Shown: positions 26,644 through 35,713 of the stretch, in pieces
Layout: the number at the start of each line of letters is the position of its first letter
Position numbering within the stretch: position 1 is the first letter of the stretch
Assembly: GCF_000427405.1 (NCBI RefSeq)
Contig: NZ_KE386491.1
Location: 5,363,047 to 5,427,046, forward strand
Length of the DNA: 64,000 nt
Direction of reading: 5' to 3'
From: Flectobacillus major DSM 103
Lineage (GTDB): Bacteria; Bacteroidota; Bacteroidia; Cytophagales; Spirosomataceae
Translations under genes and position numbers: made by a program
The notes under the pieces: generated by a model
Told to the model about the DNA's origin: nothing
Seen by the model: the letters and a program-made list of their open reading frames with translations, nothing else
Database searches by the model: none

Positions 26644-28557
26644 TTAGCGAAATTCATGTAATATTTTTTCGTAAGGGGCTAATAATAAATAATTTTCATC
26701 TTTAATACCAAAATCATACCCAAATGTTTTGGCCATTTCTACTACTTCGGTCGACAGAAGGCTACCTTTTTCAAATAAAAGTTTTGACAAAGCAATCAGA
26801 AAATCTTTATTAGCTTCGAGCAACTCTTTTGTTTCGTTTTGCAAATTTTTCATCATTTTCTCAATCGACCAGTCGGTTACGCTGGTATCCATACTATAAG
26901 CTCCAGACTGACCATAATAAGCCGAAAAGTTGCTATCAAAACCGTACTTTCGGATATACTCCATAATCAAACTTACGGCTTCTTCACGGTCGTAGGCGTG
27001 CGAAATAGTGATATGGTCTTCGCCAAAAACAATTTCTTCGGCAATACCTCCTGCCAAATAAATTTTTATTTTGTGGATAATATTGCTTTTTGAAAGGTGC
27101 AACAAATGCGGAAACGAAAAGCCTGTGGCATACGAAGAAGCTACCCTCGATTTGAGTTGCAATGGTACTAAGCCTAGCAATAAACCGTATACCAAAGCAT
27201 GACCAGCTTCGTGTACCGAAATATTAGCTATCATATCGGGCAAATTATTTTGTCGGATTTTGTCGATTTTACCAATATAAGGCAATGAAACTGTTTTTTT
27301 GTCAGCCAAAATGGCAGTAATCTGCTGTGTATCAAAGTTATAATCCATTTTGATGTGCATATAGTTGTTGGTAAATGCCTCAAACAAAATGGTAGATAAA
27401 TTGGACTCAACAATATCGGTAATACTCGAAAAAACAGGCCTTACACCTTGTACAGGAAATACCCCATTTTGATAAATGAGTTGATTGATATTGGGCGAAA
27501 TTTCAATATCTACACCAAAATGCTCCTTATTTTTTTGAATAATTTTTCTAATTTCTTGATTAATTAATTGATTAAAATCCTGCTTTTTCAAAGACCTATA
27601 AATCAAGTGAATATTACCAAATCGGGCTACTTGTTCGGGCTTGAATTTCTTTGACAAAGCATTTTTAATATCTACTATCGTGATTTTTTCGGTATAAGCC
27701 CTAAAAATATCGGCATCAACGTCTGCTTCTCCAGTTTCGTTGGCCATCGAGTAGGCATCGTCTAAGTTACCGCTTATTATTATCAACGTTTTAGAGTGGT
27801 CGAAGGGTTCATAAACCGTTTTTTTATCTCTTTTTTGTTGCATAATCTTCAGAATATCCTCTTCTTTCATTTCGGCAATGTCCAATACCGACCCTTCGAG
27901 GTCAAAGGCTTTTTTGAGGTTGTTGGCTTCCCAAATACCTACTGTCAAGTCTTCTTCGTCTTCTTGCTCTATTTCAGCGTTTACTGGTAATTCTTTAATT
28001 TTAGCACGACGTTTTTGACGTTGCATTGTAGCATACAAATAGCGTTGCATGTACTCGTCGATAGCCTCTTTACTATCTCTTTTCGACAGTTTTCCATCCG
28101 ACAATAATTCCCAAAAATCTTGTGCACGAGAATTATTCATCGGTTTTCCTTCGGGGTCGATAGTATAGAATCGCTGAATTTCGTCGAAAAGTACTATTGC
28201 TGGCTGGCCATCGTTGATACAATTGGATTCGAACATTGTCGCAACATTATAATTCCATGAATGTTCGCTATTAGATAGTTCAATTTCAACAAAACGTTCT
28301 TGAAATTGAAGTTTAGTTACCAGTTTTCTGATTAGGTCAGTTTTGCCAACGCCAGTCATGCCCCAAAGGTTGATAATAATTGGGCGAGTCAATATGGCTG
28401 GCATAATAAACCAGATTTGGATATAATTAATTAATTCGTCAATGATATAATCTATACCGATAAACTCGTTTTTTAGCTCAGCTTTAATCGTGTCTAAGCG
28501 TTGTCTTTTTTGGTTAATTTCTTCGAGGTTTATCTGGATTTTGGGTTGTATGCTCAT
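26644..28557 (-). CDS. AAA+ ATPase fused to an FtsH-type M41 metalloprotease
   Basis: This 637-residue protein joins two parts. The first (about residues 30-400) is an AAA+ module with Walker A GMTGVGKT (66-73), Walker B IVLFDE (121-126), a sensor-1 Asn in ISGN (264) and a sensor-2 GVRP (371-374), which resembles Clp/HSP100 ATPases. The second (about 440-637) is an M41 zinc protease with HEAGH (449-453), LAGGIAEEIVFGE and the third ligand Asp523 in HAYDREEA. FtsH itself has a different AAA domain and two N-terminal membrane helices; neither is here. The module between residues 160 and 250 is highly charged and looks like an insertion. It is probably a soluble energy-dependent protease; its substrates are unknown. 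Confidence 0.85.
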   Translation of the reverse strand: MSIQPKIQINLEEINQKRQRLDTIKAELKNEFIGIDYIIDELINYIQIWFIMPAILTRPIIINLWGMTGVGKTDLIRKLVTKLQFQERFVEIELSNSEHSWNYNVATMFESNCINDGQPAIVLFDEIQRFYTIDPEGKPMNNSRAQDFWELLSDGKLSKRDSKEAIDEYMQRYLYATMQRQKRRAKIKELPVNAEIEQEDEEDLTVGIWEANNLKKAFDLEGSVLDIAEMKEEDILKIMQQKRDKKTVYEPFDHSKTLIIISGNLDDAYSMANETGEADVDADIFRAYTEKITIVDIKNALSKKFKPEQVARFGNIHLIYRSLKKQDFNQLINQEIRKIIQKNKEHFGVDIEISPNINQLIYQNGVFPVQGVRPVFSSITDIVESNLSTILFEAFTNNYMHIKMDYNFDTQQITAILADKKTVSLPYIGKIDKIRQNNLPDMIANISVHEAGHALVYGLLLGLVPLQLKSRVASSYATGFSFPHLLHLSKSNIIHKIKIYLAGGIAEEIVFGEDHITISHAYDREEAVSLIMEYIRKYGFDSNFSAYYGQSGAYSMDTSVTDWSIEKMMKNLQNETKELLEANKDFLIALSKLLFEKGSLLSTEVVEMAKTFGYDFGIKDENYLLLAPYEKILHEFR

Positions 28558-28666
28558 ACTAGCTTAAATATCTTTAGTTGGTTGTATAGATGTTTGATGA
28601 CTGTCTATAAAGACAAACAAACCAATAGGTTGTCCTTGGAATACTGAACAAAAAGTAATGCTATTA

Positions 28667-28700
28667 CAAATATATGATGTTTGTACTTGAAAAAGTACAA
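28667..28700 (-). promoter_or_regulatory. Promoter with overlapping palindromic operator upstream of the AAA-M41 gene
   Basis: On the minus strand a TATATTTG -7 box (plus 28667-28674) follows a TTG at 28698-28700 by 23 bases. The -33 side lies within a perfect inverted repeat, TTGTACTT (28681-28688) and AAGTACAA (28693-28700), four bases apart. A repressor bound there would block the promoter. A second -7-like box, TACCTTTG, lies further up at 28817-28824. Confidence 0.45.
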
Positions 28701-28861
28701 TATCCATGAAGGCAGGACTTTGCAGTACTGTGAAAGGAGTAATTAGGAGAAAATAAATATTAGCTTCATGGGAGTATGGATTCGGCAAGAATCTTTTACA
28801 AAAATCTATAATGGTGCAAAGGTAGATGTTTTTTTTGACAATAATAACTAAGATAGATAAT

Positions 28862-28901
28862 AAAAAAGCCCTCCAAAGTAATAAATTGACTTAGGAGGAC
28901 T
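28862..28901 (-). terminator. Terminator after the DUF2911 gene
   Basis: Arms 28867-28879 (AGCCCTCCAAAGT) and 28889-28901 (ACTTAGGAGGACT) pair with one mismatch and one G-U, and a T-run follows on the minus strand. Confidence 0.8.
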
Positions 28902-28918
28902 TTGAAGAGTAATGTTTT

Positions 28919-29752
28919 TTATTTTAACGAAGCAATTAACTTTTCGTTTAGGGCTACATAATCATCATTTTTAGCTTCTTTAGATAGAGCAATCGACTGA
29001 TTAGCAGTAGCTTTAGCACCAGCTTTGTCACCTAATTTAGCTTGAATTTTAGCTTTTAAGTGTACAATCCAGAACGCTTTTGGATTTGCTTCGATAGCTT
29101 TGTTGGCCCAAGCCAAAGCTTGATTAAGGTCTTTTCCTGTTTCAAAATAATAGCTTGCCGCTTGGAAATATGGACGGTTGTCGACATTCATAGCTGCATC
29201 AATGGCTTTTGAAATTTTTGAATCAATTTCGGCTGTTACAGGAATACTGATTTGGGTTTTTTCCCAAGCCACTACGATGTCGGCAGTTGCAGGTGTTACA
29301 TTGGCCAATTGAATCGAGAATGTTTCTACAGGAGCCGAAAGATTTGTCGGTTTCACTTTAAACTTGGCAGCATCTTCCGAAGCTTTGTAGCCATCAACAC
29401 CCCAGTTGTTGAGTCCTTTGTTGAAAATAACTTCCCATTCATCTTTGTTTGGAACGGTATACAACACATACGAGCCAGCTTTTAGGGCTACACTACCTAC
29501 GGTTACATCTTCGCCAAAGGTTACTCGGGTAGCAGCGTTAGCCCCTGTTCTCCACAACTTTCCGTAAGGAGCAAGGTCACCAAAAACCGTTCTGCCTTTC
29601 ATGTTGGGTCTTGAGTAAGTGATCTCAATCGAAGACAAAGCAAAATCTTGTTTGATTGTTTGGGTTGGGCTAGGAGCAGGGGTTTTGATAACTTGGGCTT
29701 GGGCTGTCACGATAGAAGCCATCGCGAACAATAATACTACAATTTTTTTCAT
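28919..29752 (-). CDS. Secreted DUF2911 protein
   Basis: A 277-residue exported protein: a signal peptide (MKKIVVLLFAMASIVTAQAQ), then a DUF2911 domain with the usual IEITYSRPNMKGRTVFG, PYGKLWRTGANAAT and VLYTVPNKDEWEVIFN segments (residues 45-125), then a helical C-terminal part of about 90 residues that looks like one or two TPR repeats (NQALAWANKAIEANPKAFW near 215). DUF2911 proteins are common and abundant in Bacteroidota; no activity is established. It is a single-gene unit with a good promoter and a terminator. Confidence 0.88.
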   Translation of the reverse strand: MKKIVVLLFAMASIVTAQAQVIKTPAPSPTQTIKQDFALSSIEITYSRPNMKGRTVFGDLAPYGKLWRTGANAATRVTFGEDVTVGSVALKAGSYVLYTVPNKDEWEVIFNKGLNNWGVDGYKASEDAAKFKVKPTNLSAPVETFSIQLANVTPATADIVVAWEKTQISIPVTAEIDSKISKAIDAAMNVDNRPYFQAASYYFETGKDLNQALAWANKAIEANPKAFWIVHLKAKIQAKLGDKAGAKATANQSIALSKEAKNDDYVALNEKLIASLK

Positions 29753-29798
29753 GGTGTTTGTTTTGGAGAATTGTAAAAAACTTTAATCAATTAAAATA

Positions 29799-29831
29799 CA
29801 AAAATAGGCATTATTATGTTTTTTTTATCAA
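29799..29831 (-). promoter_or_regulatory. Promoter of the DUF2911 gene
   Basis: On the minus strand a TTG (plus 29829-29831) and a TATTTTTG (plus 29799-29806) are 22 bases apart, close to the Bacteroidota consensus. The -7 box is 46 bases from the ATG. Confidence 0.5.
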
Positions 29832-29945
29832 TATAAAAAACAAGCCTAATTTCTATTTAAGTAATCGTACAAAGCAAGTTTGCTTTTAATCATAATTATG
29901 TAATAGTTAAGGATTGAATCTCAAAATGCTATACTCACCAAGTAC

Positions 29946-30767
29946 CTACGTGGTAGGTAAATGTTTAATCACAGAACCTACCATCCACCGTACACTTACG
30001 TCGAATGCCGTCATGATATTAATCCACGTTTTTTCTTTCAATTGCATTTTTTGAATAATCTCCACGGTATTGTATCCTTCCTGATGCCATTGTAAAACGG
30101 AGCCAGTAAAGTCTTCAAAATACTGAAGCTTCTGGCTAAGGGCTTGTTTTCCATGCTTGAGCTGAGGATTATGTGCACAAAAAAGCTGTTCAAAATCTTC
30201 TTGTAAAACCCTCTGAATAGAATGAATTTGTTGCCAAATATTCTCCCCTTTTCTGAATACTTTGATTTTTTGACTCACAAATAAATCACCTGAAAAAAGC
30301 CAGCCGTGTTGTTTTTCGATAAATACATGGTGGTCGACTGAGTGGCCAGGTGTATGGATTGTTTCTAGTTGATAATGAGGTGTTTGTATAAACTGAGGGA
30401 TATTTTGAATAGGGAAAACATGAGGTCGAACCTTCCCGAAAAAGTATTTTTCGTAAAGCATAATATCGAAACCATGCCTGATTTTGTTAGCCGTAAAAGG
30501 GTGAGCCCAAACCCTTGGGTGATGTTTTTGGTACAACGATGCTACATTGCCGATATGGTCTTCATGCCAATGTGTTAAAGCAATTTGTTCGAGAGGTTTG
30601 TTGGCAAAAATATGGTTTACGTTGTGCCGGCAGTTGTACTGAGCTGTATCGATAAGTAGGCCATCGAGCCAATAAATATGAACCGTAAAAGTAGGAAAAC
30701 CTGGCCAGTGATACCCCAGTTCATAACCTTCAACAGGGTGGTGTTTTTTGATGCTGAGCTGTTGCAT
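29946..30767 (-). CDS. Metallo-beta-lactamase-fold hydrolase
   Basis: The 273-residue cytosolic protein has the binuclear metal motif THWHEDH (HxHxDH, near residue 80), the TPGHSVDHHVF strand (near 139), FSGDLF (near 155) and a late CAHNPQ strand. The C-terminal 70 residues are helical, as in RNase Z-like and glyoxalase II-like MBL proteins with an extra substrate domain. No specific substrate can be named. It is divergent from a second, exported MBL protein, with about 135 bases between the starts. Confidence 0.85.
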   Translation of the reverse strand: MQQLSIKKHHPVEGYELGYHWPGFPTFTVHIYWLDGLLIDTAQYNCRHNVNHIFANKPLEQIALTHWHEDHIGNVASLYQKHHPRVWAHPFTANKIRHGFDIMLYEKYFFGKVRPHVFPIQNIPQFIQTPHYQLETIHTPGHSVDHHVFIEKQHGWLFSGDLFVSQKIKVFRKGENIWQQIHSIQRVLQEDFEQLFCAHNPQLKHGKQALSQKLQYFEDFTGSVLQWHQEGYNTVEIIQKMQLKEKTWINIMTAFDVSVRWMVGSVIKHLPTT

Positions 30768-30902
30768 AGTTCATACAGAATTTAGAGAGGTTCGTTTGTC
30801 GAAAAGTTGATGGAATTGTTTCAAAGATAAAACAATGACTCAGTAAAAATGCTTATCATTGAATGAATAGTAAACATGAACCTTTATTCTTTCCTTGATA
30901 GT

Positions 30903-31811
30903 ATGAAAAGACGAGATTTCCTTCAAAATTCGGCCTTGGGGCTTGTTACATTGGGCATGAGTAAATCTTTATTTTTGCCCCAAAAGATAAATATACTTGA
31001 TACCCCCTACAAGCTCAAAGAGTTGCGTAATGGTGTAGGTGTTTTTACAGAAAAGGGAGGTACAATTGCATATTTACAAACAGCTAAAGGCTTAGCTGTT
31101 GTGGACTCACAGTTTCCTGAGCAATCGACACACTTGATTGAAGAGCTAAAAAAGATGTCAGAAAAGCCTATTAAGCTTTTGATTAACACCCATCATCATG
31201 GCGACCATTCGGGGGGGAATATTTCGTTTAAAGGTATTGTTGAGCATGTAGTAGCTCATGAGAATTCTTTAAAAAATCAGCAAGTTACAGCCGAGAAGCA
31301 AAAAACAGTAGATAAACAGTTATTTCCCGACATTACTTATGCTACTCAGTGGAAGCAAAAGTTAGGCAAAGAAACTATCAAAATGCACTATTTTGGAGCG
31401 GGGCATACCAATGGCGATTCAATTGTACATTTTGAAGATGCTAATATTGCCCATCTTGGCGATTTGGTATTCAACCGTCGTTATCCATTTGTAGATAAAA
31501 CAGCAGGAGCTAATATCAAAAGCTGGGTAAATGTGCTGGATTCAATAGATAAAACCTTTGATAAAGATACACTTTTTGTATTTGGGCATGCTTTTGACCC
31601 AGAAAAGATAACAGGAAATAAAGAAGATATAAAGGCATTTAAAGATTACCTCGAAAAGCTTCTAGTATACGTAGATACAGCAGCAAAAGCGGGTAAATCG
31701 AAAGATGAAATTTTGAAAGCAACCGCCATTCCTGGTGTTACCGAATGGAAAGGCGATGGTATACAGCGAAGTATTGGAGCTGCTTACGAAGAAATAGTAG
31801 AAGGTAAATAA
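30903..31811 (+). CDS. Tat-exported metallo-beta-lactamase-fold hydrolase
   Basis: The ATG at 30903 starts a twin-arginine signal (MKRRDFLQNSALGLVTLGM); the frame extends nine codons upstream but that would precede the signal. The 302-residue enzyme carries NTHHHGDHSGG (HxHxDH, near residue 98), the GAGHTNGDS strand with a metal His (near 170), HLGDLVF with the bridging Asp (near 187) and a final FGHA His (near 230). It is probably periplasmic. Relatives are annotated as MBL-fold metallo-hydrolases or class B-like enzymes, but antibiotic hydrolysis should not be assumed. Its stop is four bases from the stop of the opposing gene. Confidence 0.87.
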   Translation: MKRRDFLQNSALGLVTLGMSKSLFLPQKINILDTPYKLKELRNGVGVFTEKGGTIAYLQTAKGLAVVDSQFPEQSTHLIEELKKMSEKPIKLLINTHHHGDHSGGNISFKGIVEHVVAHENSLKNQQVTAEKQKTVDKQLFPDITYATQWKQKLGKETIKMHYFGAGHTNGDSIVHFEDANIAHLGDLVFNRRYPFVDKTAGANIKSWVNVLDSIDKTFDKDTLFVFGHAFDPEKITGNKEDIKAFKDYLEKLLVYVDTAAKAGKSKDEILKATAIPGVTEWKGDGIQRSIGAAYEEIVEGK

Positions 31812-31815
31812 AACC

Positions 31816-32016
31816 CTATTTGCGAGTACTGTCTTTTATTAGTACTATTACTCGACCTACAAGGCCAATGCTAATGATACCTCCAATGAGTACAATAAAA
31901 AACGTTTTTTCATTGAAGCCATTTGTGGTTTGAAAGAGGGTAATAGCTCCCCAAGTAATCAGGGCAACAGTTGCCACAATAGCAACAATGAGCAAAATAT
32001 ATGCTAAGTTTTTCAT
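31816..32016 (-). CDS. Small two-helix membrane protein
   Basis: The 66-residue frame has two clear hydrophobic helices (about residues 4-27 and 40-60), a short polar loop between and a basic tail (KDSTRK). The hydrophobic pattern and tight packing, four bases from the converging MBL gene, suggest a real gene. No family is recognised. Confidence 0.55.
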   Translation of the reverse strand: MKNLAYILLIVAIVATVALITWGAITLFQTTNGFNEKTFFIVLIGGIISIGLVGRVIVLIKDSTRK

Positions 32017-32081
32017 CAGAATGGTATTTTAAATAACAACTATTGTTTGCCGCGATTGTTTAGAATAGGAGCAGATAAAAT

Positions 32082-32114
32082 AAAAAAGACTCATCCTTTG
32101 AGATGAGTCTTTTT
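32082..32114 (-). terminator. Terminator after atpG
   Basis: AAAAAGACTCATC and GATGAGTCTTTTT pair perfectly around a CTTTGA loop, with a T-run on the minus strand, about 17 bases past the atpG stop. Confidence 0.85.
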
Positions 32115-32130
32115 GAGGATATATCAAAGA

Positions 32131-33015
32131 CTAAGCAGATGCTAGAGCTTCGGCACCACCTACAATTTCGAGGATTTCCTTCGTAATTGCAGCCTGACGT
32201 GAGCGGTTGTAGATAAGTTTTAATTCTTTCAACAACTCCCCAGCATTATCGGTAGCCTTGTCCATGGCAGTCATACGGGCACCGTGTTCAGAAGCATTTG
32301 ATTCTAAAACAGCTTTGAAGACTTGCAATTTTAAAGCTTTAGGAATCAATTCGCTGATAATTTCTTCTTCCGAAGGTTCAAAGATATAATCAACATTTGA
32401 TTTCTTAGTTTGGTCGTCTTTTTTCTCAACAATAGGCAACATTTGTTCAGCTTTCAGAATCTGAGTTGCTACGTTTTTGAATTCGTTATAAACTACTTCA
32501 ACAACATCGTACTTGCCATCAACAAACCCGTTCATAGCAAATTCGGCTGCTGTACGAACTGTTGCAAAGCTCAATTTGCTGAAAGTATCAACAAATTGGT
32601 TATTAACATTGTAACCACGACGGCTTAGGTATTCGCCACCTTTTTTACCGATAGCCAAGATTTCAACTTTACCAGCTTCAAATTGACTAGGATATTTTTC
32701 ATTAATAAGGTTTACTACAGCCTTACCAACATTGGCATTGAATGCACCACAAAGACCACGGTCTGAAGTAACAACAATAATTAAAACACTCTGAATAGAA
32801 CGAGCGTTTGTATATGGATTTGATTGAGCTCCCTCTGCATTGGCCGAAACAGTTGCAATCATTTCGGTCAATTTTTGCGAATAAGGTCGCATCTGTACAA
32901 TAGCATCTGTTGCACGGCGAAGCTTAGCCGCCGATACCATTTTCATGGCTTTAGTAATCTGCTGAGTAGAGTTTACTGATACTATTCGGTTACGGACTTC
33001 TTTTAATGAAGGCAT
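32131..33015 (-). CDS. atpG: ATP synthase gamma subunit
   Basis: The gamma subunit is the central shaft of F1 that couples proton flow to ATP synthesis. The 294 residues begin with the family start MPSLKEVRNRIVSVNSTQQI, carry TSDRGLCGAFN near residue 85, and close with the C-terminal helix block NRSRQAAITKEILEIVGGAEAL. Length is normal. It is 119 bases downstream of atpA on the same strand; a stable hairpin lies in between. atpH, atpF, atpE and atpB are not upstream, and atpD-atpC not downstream. Confidence 0.97.
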   Translation of the reverse strand: MPSLKEVRNRIVSVNSTQQITKAMKMVSAAKLRRATDAIVQMRPYSQKLTEMIATVSANAEGAQSNPYTNARSIQSVLIIVVTSDRGLCGAFNANVGKAVVNLINEKYPSQFEAGKVEILAIGKKGGEYLSRRGYNVNNQFVDTFSKLSFATVRTAAEFAMNGFVDGKYDVVEVVYNEFKNVATQILKAEQMLPIVEKKDDQTKKSNVDYIFEPSEEEIISELIPKALKLQVFKAVLESNASEHGARMTAMDKATDNAGELLKELKLIYNRSRQAAITKEILEIVGGAEALASA

Positions 33016-33083
33016 CTTCTGCTAATGATTGAAAGAGTGAATGATTGAAATTCGAGTGAAATTTCTGAACAGATTATATATTA

Positions 33084-33118
33084 ATGAGAGAACAAGCACG
33101 TTGTGCCTATTCTCTCAT
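33084..33118 (-). promoter_or_regulatory. Stable hairpin between atpA and atpG
   Basis: ATGAGAGAA (33084-33092) pairs with TTCTCTCAT (33110-33118), and inside the loop GCAC and GTGC can pair again. No T-run follows on the minus strand, so it is more likely an mRNA stability or processing element, or a partial attenuator, than a full terminator. Confidence 0.5.
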
Positions 33119-33133
33119 CTAATCATTCAAAAA

Positions 33134-34714
33134 CTATGCTTGATACTTAACTGCCACTTCTTTCGCCACTTTCTTCAACACATCAGTCAAAGAGTCATCG
33201 TATTTACCTGCTTTCAAGGCATCCATCGTAGATTTTTGTGTAGCATTCATTACACCGATGAAATCCTTTTCAAACTCACGAACTTTATTTACTACCACGT
33301 TGTCAATCAAACCGTTGGTAGAAACAAAAATCATAGCGATTTGTTCTTCAACACGTTGAGGATGACCGTTTGGTTGTTTCAACATTTCAAGGTTACGACG
33401 GCCACGCTCGATAGTCAATTTCGTAGCAGCATCCAAATCAGAGCCGAATTTAGCAAAGGCTTCCAATTCACGGAATTGAGCTTGGTCAAGCTTCAATGTA
33501 CCTGCTACTTTCTTCATTGATTTGATTTGAGCATTACCACCCACACGAGATACCGAAATACCTACGTTGATTGCTGGACGAATACCTGCGTTGAACAAGT
33601 TGGTTTCCAAGAAAATCTGACCGTCAGTAATAGAGATTACGTTAGTTGGGATATAAGCAGAAACGTCACCAGCCTGAGTTTCGATAATTGGAAGAGCTGT
33701 TAATGAACCACCCCCTTTAACGATTCCTTTGATAGATTCAGGAAGGTCATTCATGTTTCTAGCAATTTCGTCAGAAGAGTTGATTTTTGCAGCACGCTCC
33801 AATAAACGTGAGTGAAGATAGAATACGTCACCTGGGTAAGCTTCACGTCCTGGAGGACGACGAAGAAGCAACGAAACTTCACGGTAAGATACAGCCTGTT
33901 TAGACAAATCGTCATAAACTACCAATGCAGCACGACCTGTATCACGGAAGAATTCGCCGATAGCAGCACCTGTAAATGGAGCAAAGAATTGCATCGGAGC
34001 TGGGTCAGAAGAACCTGCCGCTACAATTACAGTATAGTCCATAGCACCTGCTTTACGAAGGGCTTGTTCTACTTGCTTGATTGTTGACGATTTTTGTCCA
34101 CAAGCTACATAGATACAGTAAACTGGATTACCTGCGTCGTAAAATTCTTTTTGGTTAATGATTGTGTCAATACAAACAGTTGTTTTACCTGTCTGACGGT
34201 CACCAATAACTAACTCACGTTGACCACGACCTACTGGAATCATTGCGTCAATTGCTTTGATACCTGTTTGAAGAGGTTCTGTTACTGGCTGACGATAAAT
34301 TACCCCTGGAGCTTTACGCTCAAGTGGCATATCGTAAAGTTGTCCTTGCAAAGGACCGTTGCCGTCGATTGGCTCGCCAAGTGTGTTCACGACACGACCT
34401 AAGATACCGTCACCTACTTTGATTGAGGCGATTTCGTCTGTACGTTTTACGGTGTCGCCTTCTTTGATTTCAGATGATTCACCCAATAATACCGCACCTA
34501 CGTTGTCTTCTTCGAGGTTAAGGGCTAGGGCTTTCAAGCCGTTTTCAAATACGAGCAATTCACCCGCTTGTACTTTCGATAGTCCGTAAATACGAGCTAC
34601 ACCATCACCGATTTGTAGCACGGTACCTACTTCTTGGAGTTCAGCCTCTGACTTTGCACCTGAGAGTTGCTCTCTCAAGATGGCTGACACTTCATCTGGT
34701 CTGACTGATGCCAT
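33134..34714 (-). CDS. atpA: ATP synthase alpha subunit
   Basis: The 526-residue alpha subunit forms the F1 hexamer with beta. It begins [17 protein letters not shown], has the Walker A loop GDRQTGKTT (about 170-178), the [22 protein letters not shown]-type region and the alpha signature around [14 protein letters not shown]. Length is slightly above the usual 510. It starts a two-gene unit atpA-atpG with a -7 box about 150 bases upstream. Confidence 0.97.
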   Translation of the reverse strand: MASVRPDEVSAILREQLSGAKSEAELQEVGTVLQIGDGVARIYGLSKVQAGELLVFENGLKALALNLEEDNVGAVLLGESSEIKEGDTVKRTDEIASIKVGDGILGRVVNTLGEPIDGNGPLQGQLYDMPLERKAPGVIYRQPVTEPLQTGIKAIDAMIPVGRGQRELVIGDRQTGKTTVCIDTIINQKEFYDAGNPVYCIYVACGQKSSTIKQVEQALRKAGAMDYTVIVAAGSSDPAPMQFFAPFTGAAIGEFFRDTGRAALVVYDDLSKQAVSYREVSLLLRRPPGREAYPGDVFYLHSRLLERAAKINSSDEIARNMNDLPESIKGIVKGGGSLTALPIIETQAGDVSAYIPTNVISITDGQIFLETNLFNAGIRPAINVGISVSRVGGNAQIKSMKKVAGTLKLDQAQFRELEAFAKFGSDLDAATKLTIERGRRNLEMLKQPNGHPQRVEEQIAMIFVSTNGLIDNVVVNKVREFEKDFIGVMNATQKSTMDALKAGKYDDSLTDVLKKVAKEVAVKYQA

Positions 34715-35713
34715 TTTTTTATAGTTGGATTTGTGATTTTGGAATTCGATTTGAGAGGTTATTAGTTAGATGTTTCCCAAGTACTAGTGATTTACAAAAT
34801 GGAAGAGATACTTCACTTATGTAATTGTTCGTACATCTTGAACTTATTAACTCTTTTTCGGGTGCAAAATTAGGGAAGAAATTTCACAATTCCACGACAA
34901 TACTATTTTTTTCGTGCTAAACGTTATACTTTTTTGAGAGAAGGCAATTTTTTGAATTGTATTTTTTCTATATCAATATTCTGTGCTTTTGCGGTTTGGT
35001 ATAATTTTTTATTTGAATTATTCTATTTTGCTTTCTGATTCTTTAAGCCTATGAATACATTATTTTGCCTTAATTTATTTGGTAAAATAGGGTAAAAAAA
35101 AAGTTTATCTGCTTTTTAGGAGTGATTTTAATAAAAATAGGGTATTAACAATACGATTCGGTCTTTTATAAAACTGAGTTTTTCAAAATAGAAGAGCCTG
35201 TATATACCCAAAGCTATTCTTAAAATCTTACAATATAGCATTTTATCCAAAAGTTATTAAGTGGTAGTTTTTTGTTATTTCTAATGTTTTTTTCATGATA
35301 AAATCTTGTAGAAAATAGGCAAAAATAAAGATTATGCTGTTAAAAAGTGTTAAAACACAACTATGCTATCTCAATATAGGTTATCATAGTGTATCATAGC
35401 ATCATTGAAATAAAATATATATACGAACACAACCATAATTTATCGCTGTAACTTTTCGTTCTAAGCATCATATAAAATAGCCAAACTTCGGAAATAAGTA
35501 ATTCAAATCCTTATTTTTGTATTTCGTTCCATAAGTGAATTGTCGCTTGAGCCAACGGTATCAGTAATTGAGGCAAGGAATACACATGATTTAGCAGGCT
35601 ATAGTATAAACAAGCTTATCAATGGGGTAATTTGAATAACAATTGTTGGGTAGTTGAGATAGCGACAAGTAAATTGCTTATAATAATTTAGTAGTAAACA
35701 TTAAAAAATTATC
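34715..35713. other. 1-kb gene-free spacer between atpA and the FKBP gene
   Basis: The longest spacer in the window, AT-rich and without a credible reading frame in any direction. It holds the atpA -7 box near its left end, a plus-strand TATTTTTG (35512-35519) that could serve the FKBP gene, and a tandem 10-base repeat TATCATAGTG TATCATAGCA (35382-35401) with a nearby inverted ATGCTAT (35363-35369). A small RNA or a decayed gene cannot be excluded. Confidence 0.4.
34865..34872 (-). promoter_or_regulatory. Candidate -7 box of atpA
   Basis: On the minus strand this is TAATTTTG followed by CACC, a full match to the Bacteroidota -7 box, about 151 bases upstream of the atpA ATG. TTG triplets occur 14 and 25 bases upstream, neither ideal. 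Confidence 0.45.

Noticed and set aside
28564-28788. 74-codon minus-strand frame just upstream of the AAA-M41 gene
   Set aside because: It starts with TTG, has no recognisable pattern and overlaps the promoter and palindrome of the downstream gene.
29946-31811. Beta-lactamase genes
   Set aside because: Both proteins have only the generic metallo-beta-lactamase fold motifs, shared with many other hydrolases.
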